64,000 bases of DNA from Lycorma delicatula (lineage: Eukaryota > Arthropoda > Insecta > Hemiptera > Fulgoridae), in contig NC_134456.1 in NCBI RefSeq assembly GCF_047948215.1, positions 80,032,515-80,096,514 on the forward strand, given 5' to 3'. Below the pieces are notes generated by a model. It worked only from the letters and a program-made list of their open reading frames with translations. It did not search any database and was not told where the DNA came from. Position numbers and translations under genes: made by a program. This document shows positions 24,455 to 35,719 of this stretch, one piece after another. How positions within the stretch are numbered: position 1 is the stretch's first letter; every line of letters begins with the position of its first letter.

Positions 24455-24680
24455 TTTGATAATAGTTGGAGATTGGAATGCAAGCATTGGAAAAGGCAAG
24501 GAAGGAAATATAGTAGGTGAATATGGGCTGGGCAAAAGGAATGAAAGAGGGGACAGACTTGTAGAGTTTTGCACAAAATATAATTTAGTAATTGCCAACA
24601 CCCAATTTAAAAATCATAATAGAAGAATATACACTTGGAAAAAGCCAGGCTTTTTGAGGAGGACATCGCAAGAGGTCTGA
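24455..24680 (+). pseudogene. RTE endonuclease fragment
   Basis: Contains VGDWNASIG, the metal-binding catalytic motif of the exonuclease-endonuclease-phosphatase fold (usually GDFNA), then GLGKRNERG and IYTW. The histidine-containing end of the domain (SDH motif) is deleted: the frame jumps from the YTWKKPG region straight to the linker. Confidence 0.85.
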
Positions 24681-24689
24681 GTAAAAAAG

Positions 24690-26685
24690 ATAAGGTAGAA
24701 AATGTAGAAGAAGAATGGTAGAATGTTAAAAAGGAAATTATTATATCAGCAGAAGCGAACATAGGGGGAACAAAGAGAACTGGTAGAAAACCTTGGGTTT
24801 CAGACAATATATTGCAGCTGATGGATGAACGTAGAAAATATAAGAATACTAGTGATGAAGAAAGTAAAAGGAACTATCGACAATTAAGAAATGCTATAAA
24901 CAGGAAGTGCAAACTAGCGAAAGAAGAGTGGATTAAAGAAAAGTGTTCAGAAGTGGAAAGAGAAATGAACATTGGTAAAATAGACGGCGCATACAGGAAA
25001 GTTAAGGAAAATTTTGGGGTACATAAATTAAAATCTAATAATGTGTTAAACAAAGATGGTACACCAATATATAATACGAAAGGTAAAGTCGATAGATGAG
25101 TGGAATATATTGAAGAGTTATACGGAGGAAATGAATTAGAAAATGGTGTTATAGAGGAAGAAGAGGAAGTTGAGGAGGATGAAATGGGAGAAACAATACT
25201 GAGATCTGAATTTAAGAGAGCATTAAAAGATTTAACTGGCAGAAAGGCTCCTGGAATAGACGGAATACCTGTAGAATTACTGCGCAGTGCAGGTGAGGAA
25301 GCGATTGATAGATTATACAAACTGGTTTGTAATATTTATGAAAAAGGGGAATTTCCGTCAGACTTCAAAAAAAGTGTTATAGTCATGATACCAAAGAAAG
25401 CAGGGACAGATAAATGTGAAGAATACAGAACAATTAGTTTAACTAGTCATGCATCAAAAATCTTAACTAGAATTCTATACAGAAGAATTGAGAGGAAAGT
25501 GGAAGAAGTGTTAGGAGAAGACCAATTTGGTTTCAGGAAAAGTATAGGGAAAAAAGGGAAGCAGTTTTAGGCCTCAGATTAATAGTAGAAGGAAGATTAA
25601 AGAAAAACAAACCAACATACTTGGCGTTTATAGATCTAGAAAAGGCATTCTATAACGTAGACTGGAATAAAATGTTCAGCATTTTAAAAAATTAGGGTTC
25701 AAATACAGAGATAGAAGAACAATTGCTAACATGTACAGGAACCTAACAGCAACATAATAATTGAAGAACATAAGAAAGAAGCCGTAATAAGAAAGGGAGT
25801 CGACAAGGATGTTCCCTATCTCCGTTGCTTTTTAATCTTTGCATGGAACTAGCAGTTAATGATGTTAAAGAACAATTTAGATTCGGAGTAACAGTACAAG
25901 GTGAAAAGATAAAGATGCTACGATTTGCTGATGATATAGTAATTCTAGCTGAGAGTAAAAAAGATTTAGAAGAAACAATGAATGGCATAGATGAAGTCCT
26001 ACGCAAAAACTATCGCATGAAAATAAACAAGTACAAAATAAAAGTAATGAAATGTATTAGAAATAACAAAGATGGACCAATGAATGTGAAAATAGGAAGA
26101 GAAAAGATTATGGAGGTTGAAGAATTTTGTTATTTGGGAAGTAGTATTACTAAAGATGGACGAAGCAGGAGCGATATAAAATGCCGAATAGCCAAGCGAA
26201 ACGAGCCTTCAGTCAGAAATATAATTCTTTCCATAAAAATTTAATTTAAATGTAAGGAAAAAATTTTTGAAAGTATATGTTTGGAATGTCGCTTCATATG
26301 GAAGTGAAGCTTGGACAATCAGAGTATCTGAGAAGAAAAGATTAGAAGCTTTTGAAATGTGGTGCTATAGGAGAATGTTAAAAATCAGATGGGTGGATAA
26401 AGTGACAAATGAAGAGGTATTGCGGCAAATAGATGAAGAAAGAAGCATTTGGAAAAATATAGTTAAAAGAAGAGACAGACTTATAGGCCACATACTAAGG
26501 CATCCTGGAATAGTCGCTTTAATATTGGAAGGACAGGTAGAAGGAAAAATTGTGTAGGCAGGCCACGTTTGGAATATGTAAAACAAATTGTTAAGGATGT
26601 AGGATGTAGGGGATATACTGAAATGAAACGACTAGCACTAGATAGGGAATCTTGGAGAGCTGCATCAAACCAGTCAAATGACTGA
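24690..26685 (+). pseudogene. RTE reverse transcriptase (broken)
   Basis: Reverse transcriptase of an RTE-type LINE, which copies the element's RNA at a nicked target. In order: charged linker (about 24812-25090), finger motif KAPGIDGIPVELL (25245-25285), EYRTISLTSHASKILTRIL (25420-25480), EDQFGFRK (25520-25545), FIDLEKAFYNVDW (25625-25665), catalytic FADD at 25924-25935, then YLGSSIT (26130-26150) and a thumb and C-terminus with WNVASYGSEAWT. At least four frame changes and several stops break it. Confidence 0.9.
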
Positions 26686-26754
26686 AGACAAAAAAAAAAT
26701 ACTGGGGAGATCTCGCCTTGAGAAAATATTATTTGAATTTTTTTTAGGGAATTA

Positions 26755-26901
26755 AATAATTTTTTCTTGGTACCAAATGTACTTTCATAAATCTGTTTAC
26801 ATCAAAGAATGATGATTATATCACAAAGAAACGTAAATTGTAAACTACATTCAAAATTTCTGCAACCTGAACATTTTATCCTTTAACCTTAATTATCACT
26901 T
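26755..26901 (+). repeat. Local repeat A, copy 2
   Basis: Near-identical to 15742-15888, direct orientation, beginning 60 bases after the RTE tail. Confidence 0.85.
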
Positions 26902-27789
26902 TTTCATAACTGCACACTTAAAAAAATAGAACTTTATAGAATATTAAAGATATTTCAAGGAATTTCCAAGTATGAAAATTATTTTCATAACATGAAAATC
27001 GAATTATAAATAGCTGAGTTATGGCAGAAAATCAATGTTGTAGTTACGTGTCTGTTTTCACGTCCACCACTGTACGTTCAATTCGATGAAATATTGTTTT
27101 TATTTATTGTTTCTAGTATTGTAAATTAGTATCAAATTAAGTAATAATTTTCTCACAATAATAGACCTAAAAATTATGACACAAAATTACAATATCAATT
27201 TTCTCCCAGAACTCAACTATTTGTTAACCAATTTAAAAAAATAAAAGGCTTATGTTATTTTAGCAAAAACATAAGTTTTGATAAAACTAATATTTATAGG
27301 GATGTAACGGATTGAAAAATAAATATGGTTGCCATTTTGTAATTTGTGAAGGTATTTAAGTCCTAATATTTTGATAACTTTAGAACTTTATTACCAAGTC
27401 GCTAACAAAATATTAATGTAATTTGTCTATCTTAACTTGAGATATAAATTATTATATAAAAATAACAAAATGGCGAACAGTGGAAGATCGAATGAGAAAT
27501 TGTCATTTTTCCTAAGCATATTTTTTGTTTAGTTTTATAAGTAGAATCCGAAAAAGTATAGCCGGCTCACTATTTTAGAAACACTCTGTATATATATTGT
27601 CGCCTGTTCGCGGCTCGAAAATGATTTGAGATATTAACAACTAAAAATGGTTATATAAATACGATTTATTAGTCTAAGAACATAGAAGATAAGATACTAA
27701 TAATGAACAACAATAATAGTAATAGCAACAACAACAATAACAAGAATAAGAATCTTCAATTATATAAAAATCTGAGTGGACGCCACATA
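26902..27789. other. AT-rich spacer, probable decayed repeats
   Basis: No coding frame is supported. The stretch ending near 27590 (TTTTAGAAACACTCTGTATA) resembles the end of many insect repeats, and a CAA/AAT-rich run lies at 27700-27750. I could not define an element. Confidence 0.4.
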
Positions 27790-28441
27790 ACTTCCTTGTA
27801 CGCCTATTAAATTACATATACACATTTTTTTAAATGAAAAGTAGATAAAATTTTATTTCATTGATAACTTATGATATTTTTTCATATTTTTTTTTATTGT
27901 TATTTTTGAAATATTATTTATTGTAAAACTTTTTTACAATCAGAGGTTAATAATTATTAATAAATCAATATATTTAAATTTAAAAAAAAGGAGATGAAGT
28001 CTGATTCGAACCGATGTGCCTTCCCTTGTACGATTCAAATATTTCATTAACTAAAATTTAATTTGACTATAACTCTGGAACCAGTGAAAATAATTACCAC
28101 TTATGATACATGGTTGAAAAGCTCTCAATGAGGGCTTATTACTGCAGTTAAGATAGAGTCAAAAATCGAATTTTTTGAGAATTTTGGTCTTTTTTGGACT
28201 TTTTTGGTTCATTCGATTGCAATTAAAAGGAGAGGTGCATAACTAGATGTTACAACAATCCTAAATCCAAAATTTCAACATCCTACGGCTAATCGTTTTT
28301 GAGTTATGCGAGATACATACGTACGTACAGACGTCACGCCGAAACTAGTCAAAATTGATTCAGGGATGGTCAAAATGGATATTTCCGTTGAAATCTGAAA
28401 ACCGAAATTTTTCGCGATCACAATACTTAGTACAAGAAAGT
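27790..28441. mobile_element. 652-bp non-autonomous element with short TIRs
   Basis: Begins ACTTCCTTGTAC and ends GTACAAGAAAGT, an inverted pair with one mismatch. The interior is non-coding and includes TTCGAGTTATGC-like and ACATACGTACGTACAGACG sequences. A minus-strand GGTTCGAATC box-B-like motif at about 28004-28013 is included but no box A was found. Such elements are a frequent type of insect MITE; the superfamily is not determined. Confidence 0.6.
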
Positions 28442-28559
28442 AAAAATGAGTGTTTGTTTGTTTGTTTGTTTGTTTCATATGCGTTCCTAAACCGTTCATC
28501 CGATTGCGATAAAAATTTGATTAGCAGTTGTGCGCACGCCCGCGAAGGTTTCTGAATTA

Positions 28560-28835
28560 GTTTGGATACGCTAGGTGGCGCTGGGGTCAAGATATTTCGA
28601 AAAATTTATTTATAGTCCGATTTGGCTCATATTTAGAATATATGTTACTTACATGGAAACAATAATTACCTCTGCAAAGAATAGACCCGCTAGATGACGC
28701 TGGGGTTGAGATATCTGGAAAAACTGCATTTATGGTCCGATTTGATTCATATTCAGAATATATATTAGTTACGTGAAAAGAAGTTTTTCTTTTTGCAAAA
28801 AATGTACCCGCTAGGTAGCGCCGGTGTCGATATGT
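28560..28835 (+). repeat. Tandem repeat, about 120-bp unit, 2.3 copies
   Basis: The motif CGCTAGGTGGCGCTGGGGTC recurs in diverged form at about 28569, 28689 and 28809, with matching intervening sequence (GGTCCGATTTG.TTCATATT.AGAATATAT). The spacing of 120 bases is regular. It directly precedes the Helitron-like element. Confidence 0.85.
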
Positions 28836-28867
28836 TTACGAAACAAACAAATATACAAACAGACCTT

Positions 28868-28870
28868 CTC

Positions 28871-28920
<50 letters not shown>

Positions 28921-29309
28921 CAATGTTCGTATGTGTGTCCAATATAGATTAAAAAACATTTGAACCGATTTCCGCGCAAGTTTTTGCAAAATGGTCCGCG
29001 TTATCCGGAAAAAGTTTAAAGCTATTGAAACCTCTATCTGACCTGTAGAAAGAAAGTTAGGGATATTTTAAAGCGACTACTGTGTTTAGATAGTAGTTTG
29101 AGTTAAATCCAATAAAAAGTGCTCTTCTGACAATTGGATTTATTTACATTCTGGCTTGTAAAGTGAAAGGTTAGTAGAGATTATGTGAAGTTCCGTATAC
29201 GTTCAGTTTTTAATGTCTTATCAAACTTTCAATTGAATTCATTTAATATATATATATATAATTATATACTCAAATCTAGCAATAGCGAAGCATTGCCGGG
29301 TCTGTTAGT
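28868..29309 (+). mobile_element. Non-autonomous Helitron-like element
   Basis: Starts with a TC-beginning TATATA-rich end followed by AAGGCAATGTTCGTATGTG. It ends with a short hairpin (GCAAT-AGCGAAGC-ATTGC at 29279-29296) and CCGGGTCTGTTAG about 12 bases before the border. A 3' hairpin and a CTRR-like end are Helitron hallmarks, and the terminal bases here are one change from CTAG. It has no coding capacity. Mobilisation would need a RepHel protein, such as the one whose relic lies at 20.6-21.6 kb; a direct link is not shown. Confidence 0.6.
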
Positions 29310-29429
29310 AGTCAATAAATGACATACAAAATAGTATCTTAAATAAGGACAAGATTTGTTTAAAGATAGTAAAATCATAAAAACCAGAATACAACCCAAT
29401 TGACTATGGAAGAAAACCAATTGTAAGAA

Positions 29430-30790
29430 AATCTTACTCAATCGATACAGCAAGTTGTAAGTGAGGAAACAGCCGTTACACTAACTCAAAGTGAAAATAC
29501 GGAACTAATACAAGAGACACTAACTGAACACGTATATACAAACGACCTACAAGAAAATAATACGGATATTCAGAATTTTCTACTGACACCTAGTGAGAAA
29601 CACCAGTTCAAGGTATTGCACATTCAAATAGTATTGTCAAATATATAACTACTGTAACAGATGTTCGCTTGTGGGTGGATTTACCACAAAATAATGTAAC
29701 ATATTGGACAGAGAAGGACCCCTCTCAAGTTCAGTACCATTGGATGATTTTTAAATTCCAAGCGAGCATATAAGAGTCAATCCAGGTTTTGTACAAAACC
29801 TATTTTTTATTCCACAAAAGCCAATGGAGAAAAATATAGCTTACAATGGCTTGTGTATTCTCCTTCAAAAGGCCGCGTTTTTTGCTTTGTTTGTAAACCC
29901 TTTTCAAATATTGCATCTTCTGCAAAAGCGTTAGCTTCTGAAGGGTTTAGTGATTGGAAAACCCTGTTATCATTTAAAGTAATGAAAATTCGAAAAACAT
30001 AGGATGTTAACTTGCTTAACAAGAGCAAAAGGGAAAACTTTAACTTCAAAGCTAAAGGAACAAATAAGAAAAGAGCAGCAATACTGGTGTTATGTTAGAG
30101 AGTTTTCGCTGTAATTTTCACTCTTGCAGAGCGAGGCTTACCATTTAGAGGAGGAAATGAAAAATTTTGAACTACAAATAACGGCATTTACTTTGGTCCT
30201 TTAGAACTAGTAGTATATTATAAATTATACTAATCACAACATATTGCATTTAACGTATTGACATATATCATGGCATTGGTGTATTTTATTATTATCTGTC
30301 ATGTGATTTACAAAATAAAAATGGAAAGATGGAAGGGCTTCGTAAGTGAAATAGCCTAGGGACTGTCTACATCTAAATCCGGCCCTCCTGGCTACAATGA
30401 GAAACTCTCTCATCCGATATATATAAAGCAATATTTATATTTCACGTGCAGTTAACTCGGCGGTTGTACCTCTTCTTCGACAGGTTCGTCTTACTGGTGT
30501 TCACATTAATATATGACAAATTGAATGCATAAACATATAACTTAAAAATTAGATACACAGTATAAAATGTATTATAAGATAATAAACTGATTATTCCAAG
30601 AACATTAAAACTCCCAGAATAAATTTTTGTATATAAAAAATCTACTTTTTTATGTAAAACTGTAGATTTTCTAACATCAAACGAATTATATATAATAAAT
30701 GCCACATTTTTTTGTTGCTGTTGTAGCTATTTTCAAGTAAGCGGACGTTCTCACCCTAGCAGTTTTTTTAATTAGACAGATGGGTATAAT
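29430..30790 (+). mobile_element. Inverted segmental copy 1: partial hAT plus 400-bp flank
   Basis: Nearly identical in inverse orientation to 47697-50780. It holds the hAT transposase N-terminal region (29430-30200), then, after a deletion of about 1.7 kb relative to copy 2, the hAT end (TIR ending CCGGCCCTCCTG at 30390) and 400 bp of the same non-hAT flank (30391-30786). Because the flank next to the TIR (GCTACAAT) is the same in both copies, this is a copy of a genomic segment and not an independent hAT insertion. Confidence 0.85.
29690..30200 (+). pseudogene. hAT transposase N-terminal relic (zinc-finger region)
   Basis: Across two or three frames the + strand shows a TTF-type zinc-finger region as in ZMYM1-like hAT transposases: KSIFYSTKANGEKYSLQWLVYS-like blocks, a GRVFCFVCK cysteine pair and SEGFSDWKTLLSFK. 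Stops and frameshifts interrupt it. The catalytic RNase H-like core is absent because of the internal deletion. Confidence 0.7.
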
Positions 30791-31190
30791 TTTAATTTTA
30801 ACTTGAAAATTACTAAATAACCAAAGAATAAATAACCTCACAAACATAGACAACTTAAAGAATGGGTGTGTGGTCAAGCAGTGTTGCCACAACATAGAAA
30901 TAAACAAAAAATTTCCTGTGTTCAGATTAATTTGCACGCTACTGTATATATTCTCATGGCGGCTTCTTATAAAGTAAAGAGATTATTAGTTTCAGTATAT
31001 TGAAGGATCCAAGACCAGAACTCAGTGGAATGTGTATAACCATAATTTTGTAAAAAAGTATGTTTGACACTCTCATGTATGAACTGTTTTTAAACATTAA
31101 ATAAGACACTGGTTCCATATTTATATCAAACTATTTTTATTAATAGACTAAGTGTAATTGACACTACTAACAGCCAAGTCTTATTTATGA
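30787..31190. other. Spacer without supported features
   Basis: No gene seen. CAGTGTTGCC at 30880 resembles a transposon end but has no partner nearby. Confidence 0.4.
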
Positions 31191-31193
31191 ATT

Positions 31194-31646
31194 TTAAATT
31201 ATGCTTTTAAGGTGGGAAAATGGAGAGATATTTGTTTGAGGAATCAAATACACTCGTTGATTTAGAACGTATAAAATGGACAGGATGTTTGCACTTAGGA
31301 CATCCTTAATGTTCTTATTCCGAATTGCGACAAGTGCACTTAAAGAATCGGAACATATTAGCACTCTCTCTTCGCAATAGTGTTCATTGTAGCGAAGAGC
31401 TTGCTGAATTGCAGTAAGTTCTGCCGTGTAGACACTGGCCACATCTGGTAGTTTCCAAAAGTGGGCTTCTCCATTTACATATATGGAGCATCCAACACCA
31501 TGTTCGGTTTTAGAACCGTCAGTATAAATTCTAATATGTTCTTCGTAACTACTGACGGTTGCCAAAAATTCCTGTTGGATGATCACTGCTGGTTTCTTTT
31601 TTATTTCTCCTTGAGAGAGATCCAACCTTGTATTTACCGCTGGCAA
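31194..31646 (-). pseudogene. RNase H domain of the I-like LINE (truncated)
   Basis: The 150-codon open frame includes IRIYTDGSKTEHGVG (first catalytic Asp in YTDGS), then ASVYTAELTAIQQAL (catalytic Glu in AEL) and VLICSDSLSALVAI (catalytic Asp in SDS), the hallmarks of LINE RNase H domains, which remove RNA from the cDNA hybrid. The final histidine/Asp segment is replaced by unrelated residues where the element is truncated. Confidence 0.9.
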
Positions 31647-31649
31647 GAG

Positions 31650-33249
31650 TCATGGGGGTATTTCTCTAGTAGAAATTGCTAATGTATCTGGAACGGCAAT
31701 TTCGTATTTACTTCTTAATTCGTGGTACCTAATTCTGGCTGGTCTGGAATAGGTAGCACGACGTTGGTATAATGCAGCCATAGGATGGTTGTTGAAAAGT
31801 TTATTATTTATATGGGCAGGATAAGCCCATATATTTGCTGCGTATCTTAGTAAAAGGATCTCTCTTCTATAATGTAGTGGCATTATTCCGGCTTCAGACA
31901 TCAGACTAGCCGCTGGACGTGTGCGGAAAGCGCCTGTTTCATATCTTATTCCGCTATTATGAATTACGTCTAACTTTTTAAATGCGACTTCCTAGCAGAT
32001 GAATATACAATACATCCGTAGTCGAGTTTCGATTGAACCAATGCCTTATACAATCTCAATAATGTCTCTTTGTCTGAGCCCCAATTTAAGTTCGATAAAC
32101 ATTTTATAATGTTTAGGGCTCTTTTGCATCTATCAGTCAAGTCCTGTATATGTAATCCCCACGTAAGGGATTTATCCAATACTAGGCCTAAATATCTTAC
32201 GTTGTCTTTGTATTGTATTGGATTATCACCAATTGTCAACGCAGGACTTTGATGAGGAATGCTCTTCCTACAAAAGTGTACACAGCACGTTTTTTCTGGT
32301 GAGAATTGGAATCCGTTATTCCTTGCAACTTCATTTAGAGCGTTGATCGCTCGTTGCAATTTGTACTTCACCATAGCAGTCTCGTTGCTGGCACACACAA
32401 TTGCCAAATCATCAACATAGACGCTTTTGCTGATTTCTACTGGAATGGCTAATATCAATTTATTAATGGCGATGGTAAACAAGGTGTGCTCAACGGCAAA
32501 CCTTGTGGTGTGCCATTTTCCAAAATTCTTACAGATGAATATTCATTATTGACTCGTACTTGGAAAGTAGGATCATTCATATAGTTGCTCAGTAAGACTG
32601 GCAGATTGCCACGAATGCCCCATTCATGTATCTGGAGCATTATACCATGACGCCAGGTCATATCGAAAGCCTTCTGAAGATCAAAGAAGACTCCGACACA
32701 ATGTTTCCTTGTAATGAAGTTGTTATATATGACGTTCTCTAAGTTGATCATTTGATCAGTGGTAGAATGGTATTGCCGAAAACCTGCTTGATACGGTGAT
32801 ATCAGGTTTTCTTTTTCCAAAACCCAGACGAGTCTATTATTAATCATTTTTTCAAATATTTTTCCCATAGCACACGTTAAAGAAATAGGACGGTAGCTAT
32901 TGGGATCTGTTAAATTTTTGTTTTTCTTTGGTACTGGAACAACATGAGCTTTTTTCCACTGCTGCGGGTACGTTCCATCCCGCCATATTTGATTATAAAG
33001 TTCTAATAATCTGCGTTTTGCAGTGGTATTCAGCTGCCTGATCATATTATAACGGATTTCATCCGGACCAGCAGCTGTGTTACCTGCTTTTTCCAACGCT
33101 TTCACGAATTCTTCCATTTTAAATGGTACATTATATGAGTAATTATACACAGTTCTAAAATTTAGTAGACCTTCGAGTTCTTCTTTTTTGGTTCGAAAAC
33201 CTTCCTCGTAGTTGGCCGTTTTGCTGGCCTTCTCGAAGTGATTGGACAA
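31650..33249 (-). pseudogene. Reverse transcriptase of the I-like LINE
   Basis: Two long frames joined by a frameshift near 32470. The first (33249-32455) has AAGPDEIRYNMI, NSYRPISLTCAMGKIFEKMI, YQAGFR, FFDLQKAFD (catalytic Asp) and GTPQGLPLS. The second (32482-31970) has the catalytic box YVDD at 32419-32408, then VRYLGLVLDKSLTW and the thumb. A third frame (31901-31650) connects to the RNase H. Stops near 31970 and elsewhere make it non-functional. Confidence 0.9.
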
Positions 33250-33330
33250 TAGCTCTGCTATTTCGTTTGGAGTATCCTTAATTCCATCTTCATCTTGAAG
33301 GCTAGTTATGGGAGCAAAATTTTTACGCCC

Positions 33331-34400
33331 TCAAATCGCCTTCACTTTCCTCCAAACATCTGATGCAGTAGTGGTTCTGTCGATGGATGACACGTATTGC
33401 TGCCAGGATCGTTTTTTTGAGTCAATCATAAGACGTTTTGCATACGCCCTGTATTTTTTAAAGGTAACAAGATTTTCTATGCTAGGACGCTTCTTGAAGG
33501 CGTTATACGCTCTTTTCTTTCTTTTAATAGCTTCACTTATTTCATCGTTCCACCATGGAACGGGTTTCTTCGTAAGTTTCCCAGATGTTTTGGGAATATA
33601 TCTCGATGCCGACTCAATTATTGCATTTGTTATGGCGTCGACATCGTCTCCGATAACTCCAGTTGTTTCAGGGAGTATCGTTCTAGCTGTGAAGCTCGTC
33701 CAGTCTGCCTTTTCAAATAACCATCTTTTAGGGATGGGATATATTGTTCTTGTAACATCAGTTACAATTTGCACCGGGAAATGATCGCTTCCATGCAGAT
33801 CGTCTAAGACATGGAAGCTGTACCTCGGTGCTATCGATCCGTTTATAAGTGCAAGATCTATACAGGACGTCGATCCATCTCTGGCATTGAAAAAGGTTCC
33901 TGATCCATCGTTTAAAATAATAAGTTCTGAATTCATCAGGAACCCTTCCAGTTCTCTTCCGCGGGGATCTATTCGATCCGATCCCCAAAGAGAATTATGA
34001 GCATTAAAGTCACCCACCAGTAAAACAGGTGGGGGAAGTTCAAAAATTAATCTTGCTATGTCATCCTTATTCCAATCAAAATTCGGCAAGTATATGCTGC
34101 AGACAGTGATCTGAAGCGGACGCTTCATTCTAACGGCGACCGCTTGTAGGTTTGTGTTTAGAACAACCGCTTGGTGGTAGCTCTAGTGGATGTTAATATA
34201 GCTACTCCACCTCTAAATGTAAGAACATTTGGCGGTTGATCTCGCCGAAATATATCGAATCCTTTTAATTTAAAATTTTCATTTCGGCGGAAATGCGTTT
34301 CTTGCAGACATATACAAATCGGGTCTACATCATGTACCAAGCGTTGGAGCTCATGGATGTTTGAAAAACATCCATTGATGTTCCATTGTATAATCGACTC
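33331..34400 (-). pseudogene. Endonuclease of the I-like LINE
   Basis: Apurinic-type endonuclease at the start of ORF2, which nicks the target DNA. The N-terminal motif IIQWNINGC is at about 34385-34360, LQETHFR (catalytic Glu) at about 34310, GDFNAHNSLWG at about 34010 and GSDHFPVQI (catalytic Asp-His) near 33790. The 265-codon frame 34128-33331 is intact from the middle of the domain into the linker to the reverse transcriptase. A frameshift near 34150 separates it from the N-terminal frame. Confidence 0.9.
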
Positions 34401-34417
34401 GCTAATTTTTAATTAAA

Positions 34418-35715
34418 TTATGATCTGGGTTTGCCTTTCGGCCACCCTTTTTTCCTTTTTTTCTCCATCTTTCGAACAGCATCGTGTTCGTGGAGAACGT
34501 CGTCGCCGGTGTAGCTTCCGGTCTCCGAATCGGAGACTACCGAAGCCGCCGACGACGACGGGCATAGATCGGCGCCGGTTTCAGGCGCCGATTTAGAGGC
34601 GGCAAGCTGGCCGCCCCCAGACACGGGGGTCGTACCGGTCACCGCCTGTGGAAGGGGGGACACTCGTCCCCCCTGAGTGATATTATGTGGCCTCTGTGGT
34701 TTAGAGGCCACCTCAGTTGCAGGAGGCTTTGCAGCCTCTATAACACACTCTTTCTTGTCATGAAGAATCTCGCTGAGACGGACTTGACAATCTGGTTTGG
34801 CGTCCGTTTTTTTTTCTGCAGGAGCAACTTTCACTTTTACCGTTTTATCTTCAGCAGGCTGTACCACTATCTTTGGCTTAACAAATTCTTTATTGCTGAA
34901 AGGTTTCATCTTGTTTTCGATGATCCTCTCAATCATGTTAGCCAAAGTAGGCACAAGTTTATTTATAATTTGAGTCTCATCTACAGCAATTGGAGCAGGA
35001 GCAGGAACAGTAGCCGCAGCCTGAGCATAAGATGTTGTTGCTCTAGGTTTGCGGGCGTTAACAATCTTTTTGGCTTCGATGTAGCTGATTTTCTACAGGG
35101 TTTTAACTTCCTGCACAGCTACATCTTCTTTGTAGACAGGAAAATTCCTGTATCTACATGAATGCTGTCCCTTGCAATTGTATGCATGTAGGGGGCTCTT
35201 TACACGGCTCTCCCTCATGCACCTCTTCGCCGCATACGCATATTTGCGTTCTCTCACATTTGATAGCGGTGTGGCCAAAACGTTGGCACTTGAAGCATCG
35301 CATTGGTTGCGGGATAAATGCCCGCACATCCAATCGATGTATCCCCGCTCTAATCTTCTCCGGCAAGGTAGGCCGGTTAAATGTGAGAACATGAGAGGTT
35401 GAAGGTAGGACTTCGCCATTCCTCCTCATGTTCAATCGGCGACACTCTATTACTCCCTGCGATGACAACTCCTCAACAATTTCTTGCTCCGTGCAATTTA
35501 GAAGATCCCGACAGACGACCACACCCCTTGAGGTGTTGAGCTCTTGCATTATTGCTCTTGAAAAAAGCTTTTTGTAAGCTTTTTCTAACCTCAATCTCTA
35601 TCCTTTTAGTTTCCGCACTTTTTCTCCGTTTTGCCTCAGGCGAAACGGCTGGTTCTAAACGAGGGTGTTTGCGTGAACCCTCTGCCACGTTTAATTGTTC
35701 AGTTTGCATGAACAA
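34418..35715 (-). pseudogene. Gag-like ORF1 of the I-like LINE
   Basis: ORF1 protein that would bind the element's RNA. It starts at about 35715 with a basic N-terminus, continues in a second frame from 35594 with the domain LPSTSHVLTFNRPTLPEKI and zinc knuckles (CFKCQRFGHTAIKC, then ICVCGEEVHEGEPC) near 35305-35215, and ends in a third frame (34954-34418) with a Pro/Ala-rich and lysine-rich tail. At least two frameshifts separate these. The second knuckle lacks one expected spacing residue. Confidence 0.85.
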
Positions 35716-35719
35716 TTAA

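Larger units (their letters stand above)
24400..26695 (+). mobile_element. RTE-type non-LTR retrotransposon, 5'-truncated
   Basis: A + strand LINE fragment, 5'-truncated inside the endonuclease and running to an A-rich 3' tail. It holds the end of the endonuclease, the linker, the reverse transcriptase and a short C-terminal segment that ends near ESWRAASNQSND, typical of RTE-group elements. Frameshifts and stops are present (near 24660, 24720, 25098, 25560, 25690 and 26240), so it is not active. The 3' end lies directly upstream of local repeat A copy 2. Confidence 0.9.

Noticed and set aside
30442..30705. 87-codon frame conserved between 30442-30705 (minus) and 47780-48043 (+)
   Set aside because: It looks like a conserved small gene, but both copies lie in a recent inverted duplication. 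The frame is AT-rich with no motif, and its conservation is explained by the duplication.
33308..33784. 158-codon + strand frame opposite the I-like endonuclease, and similar frames at 34685-35161 and 24874-25320
   Set aside because: Antisense shadows of clearly identified LINE frames.
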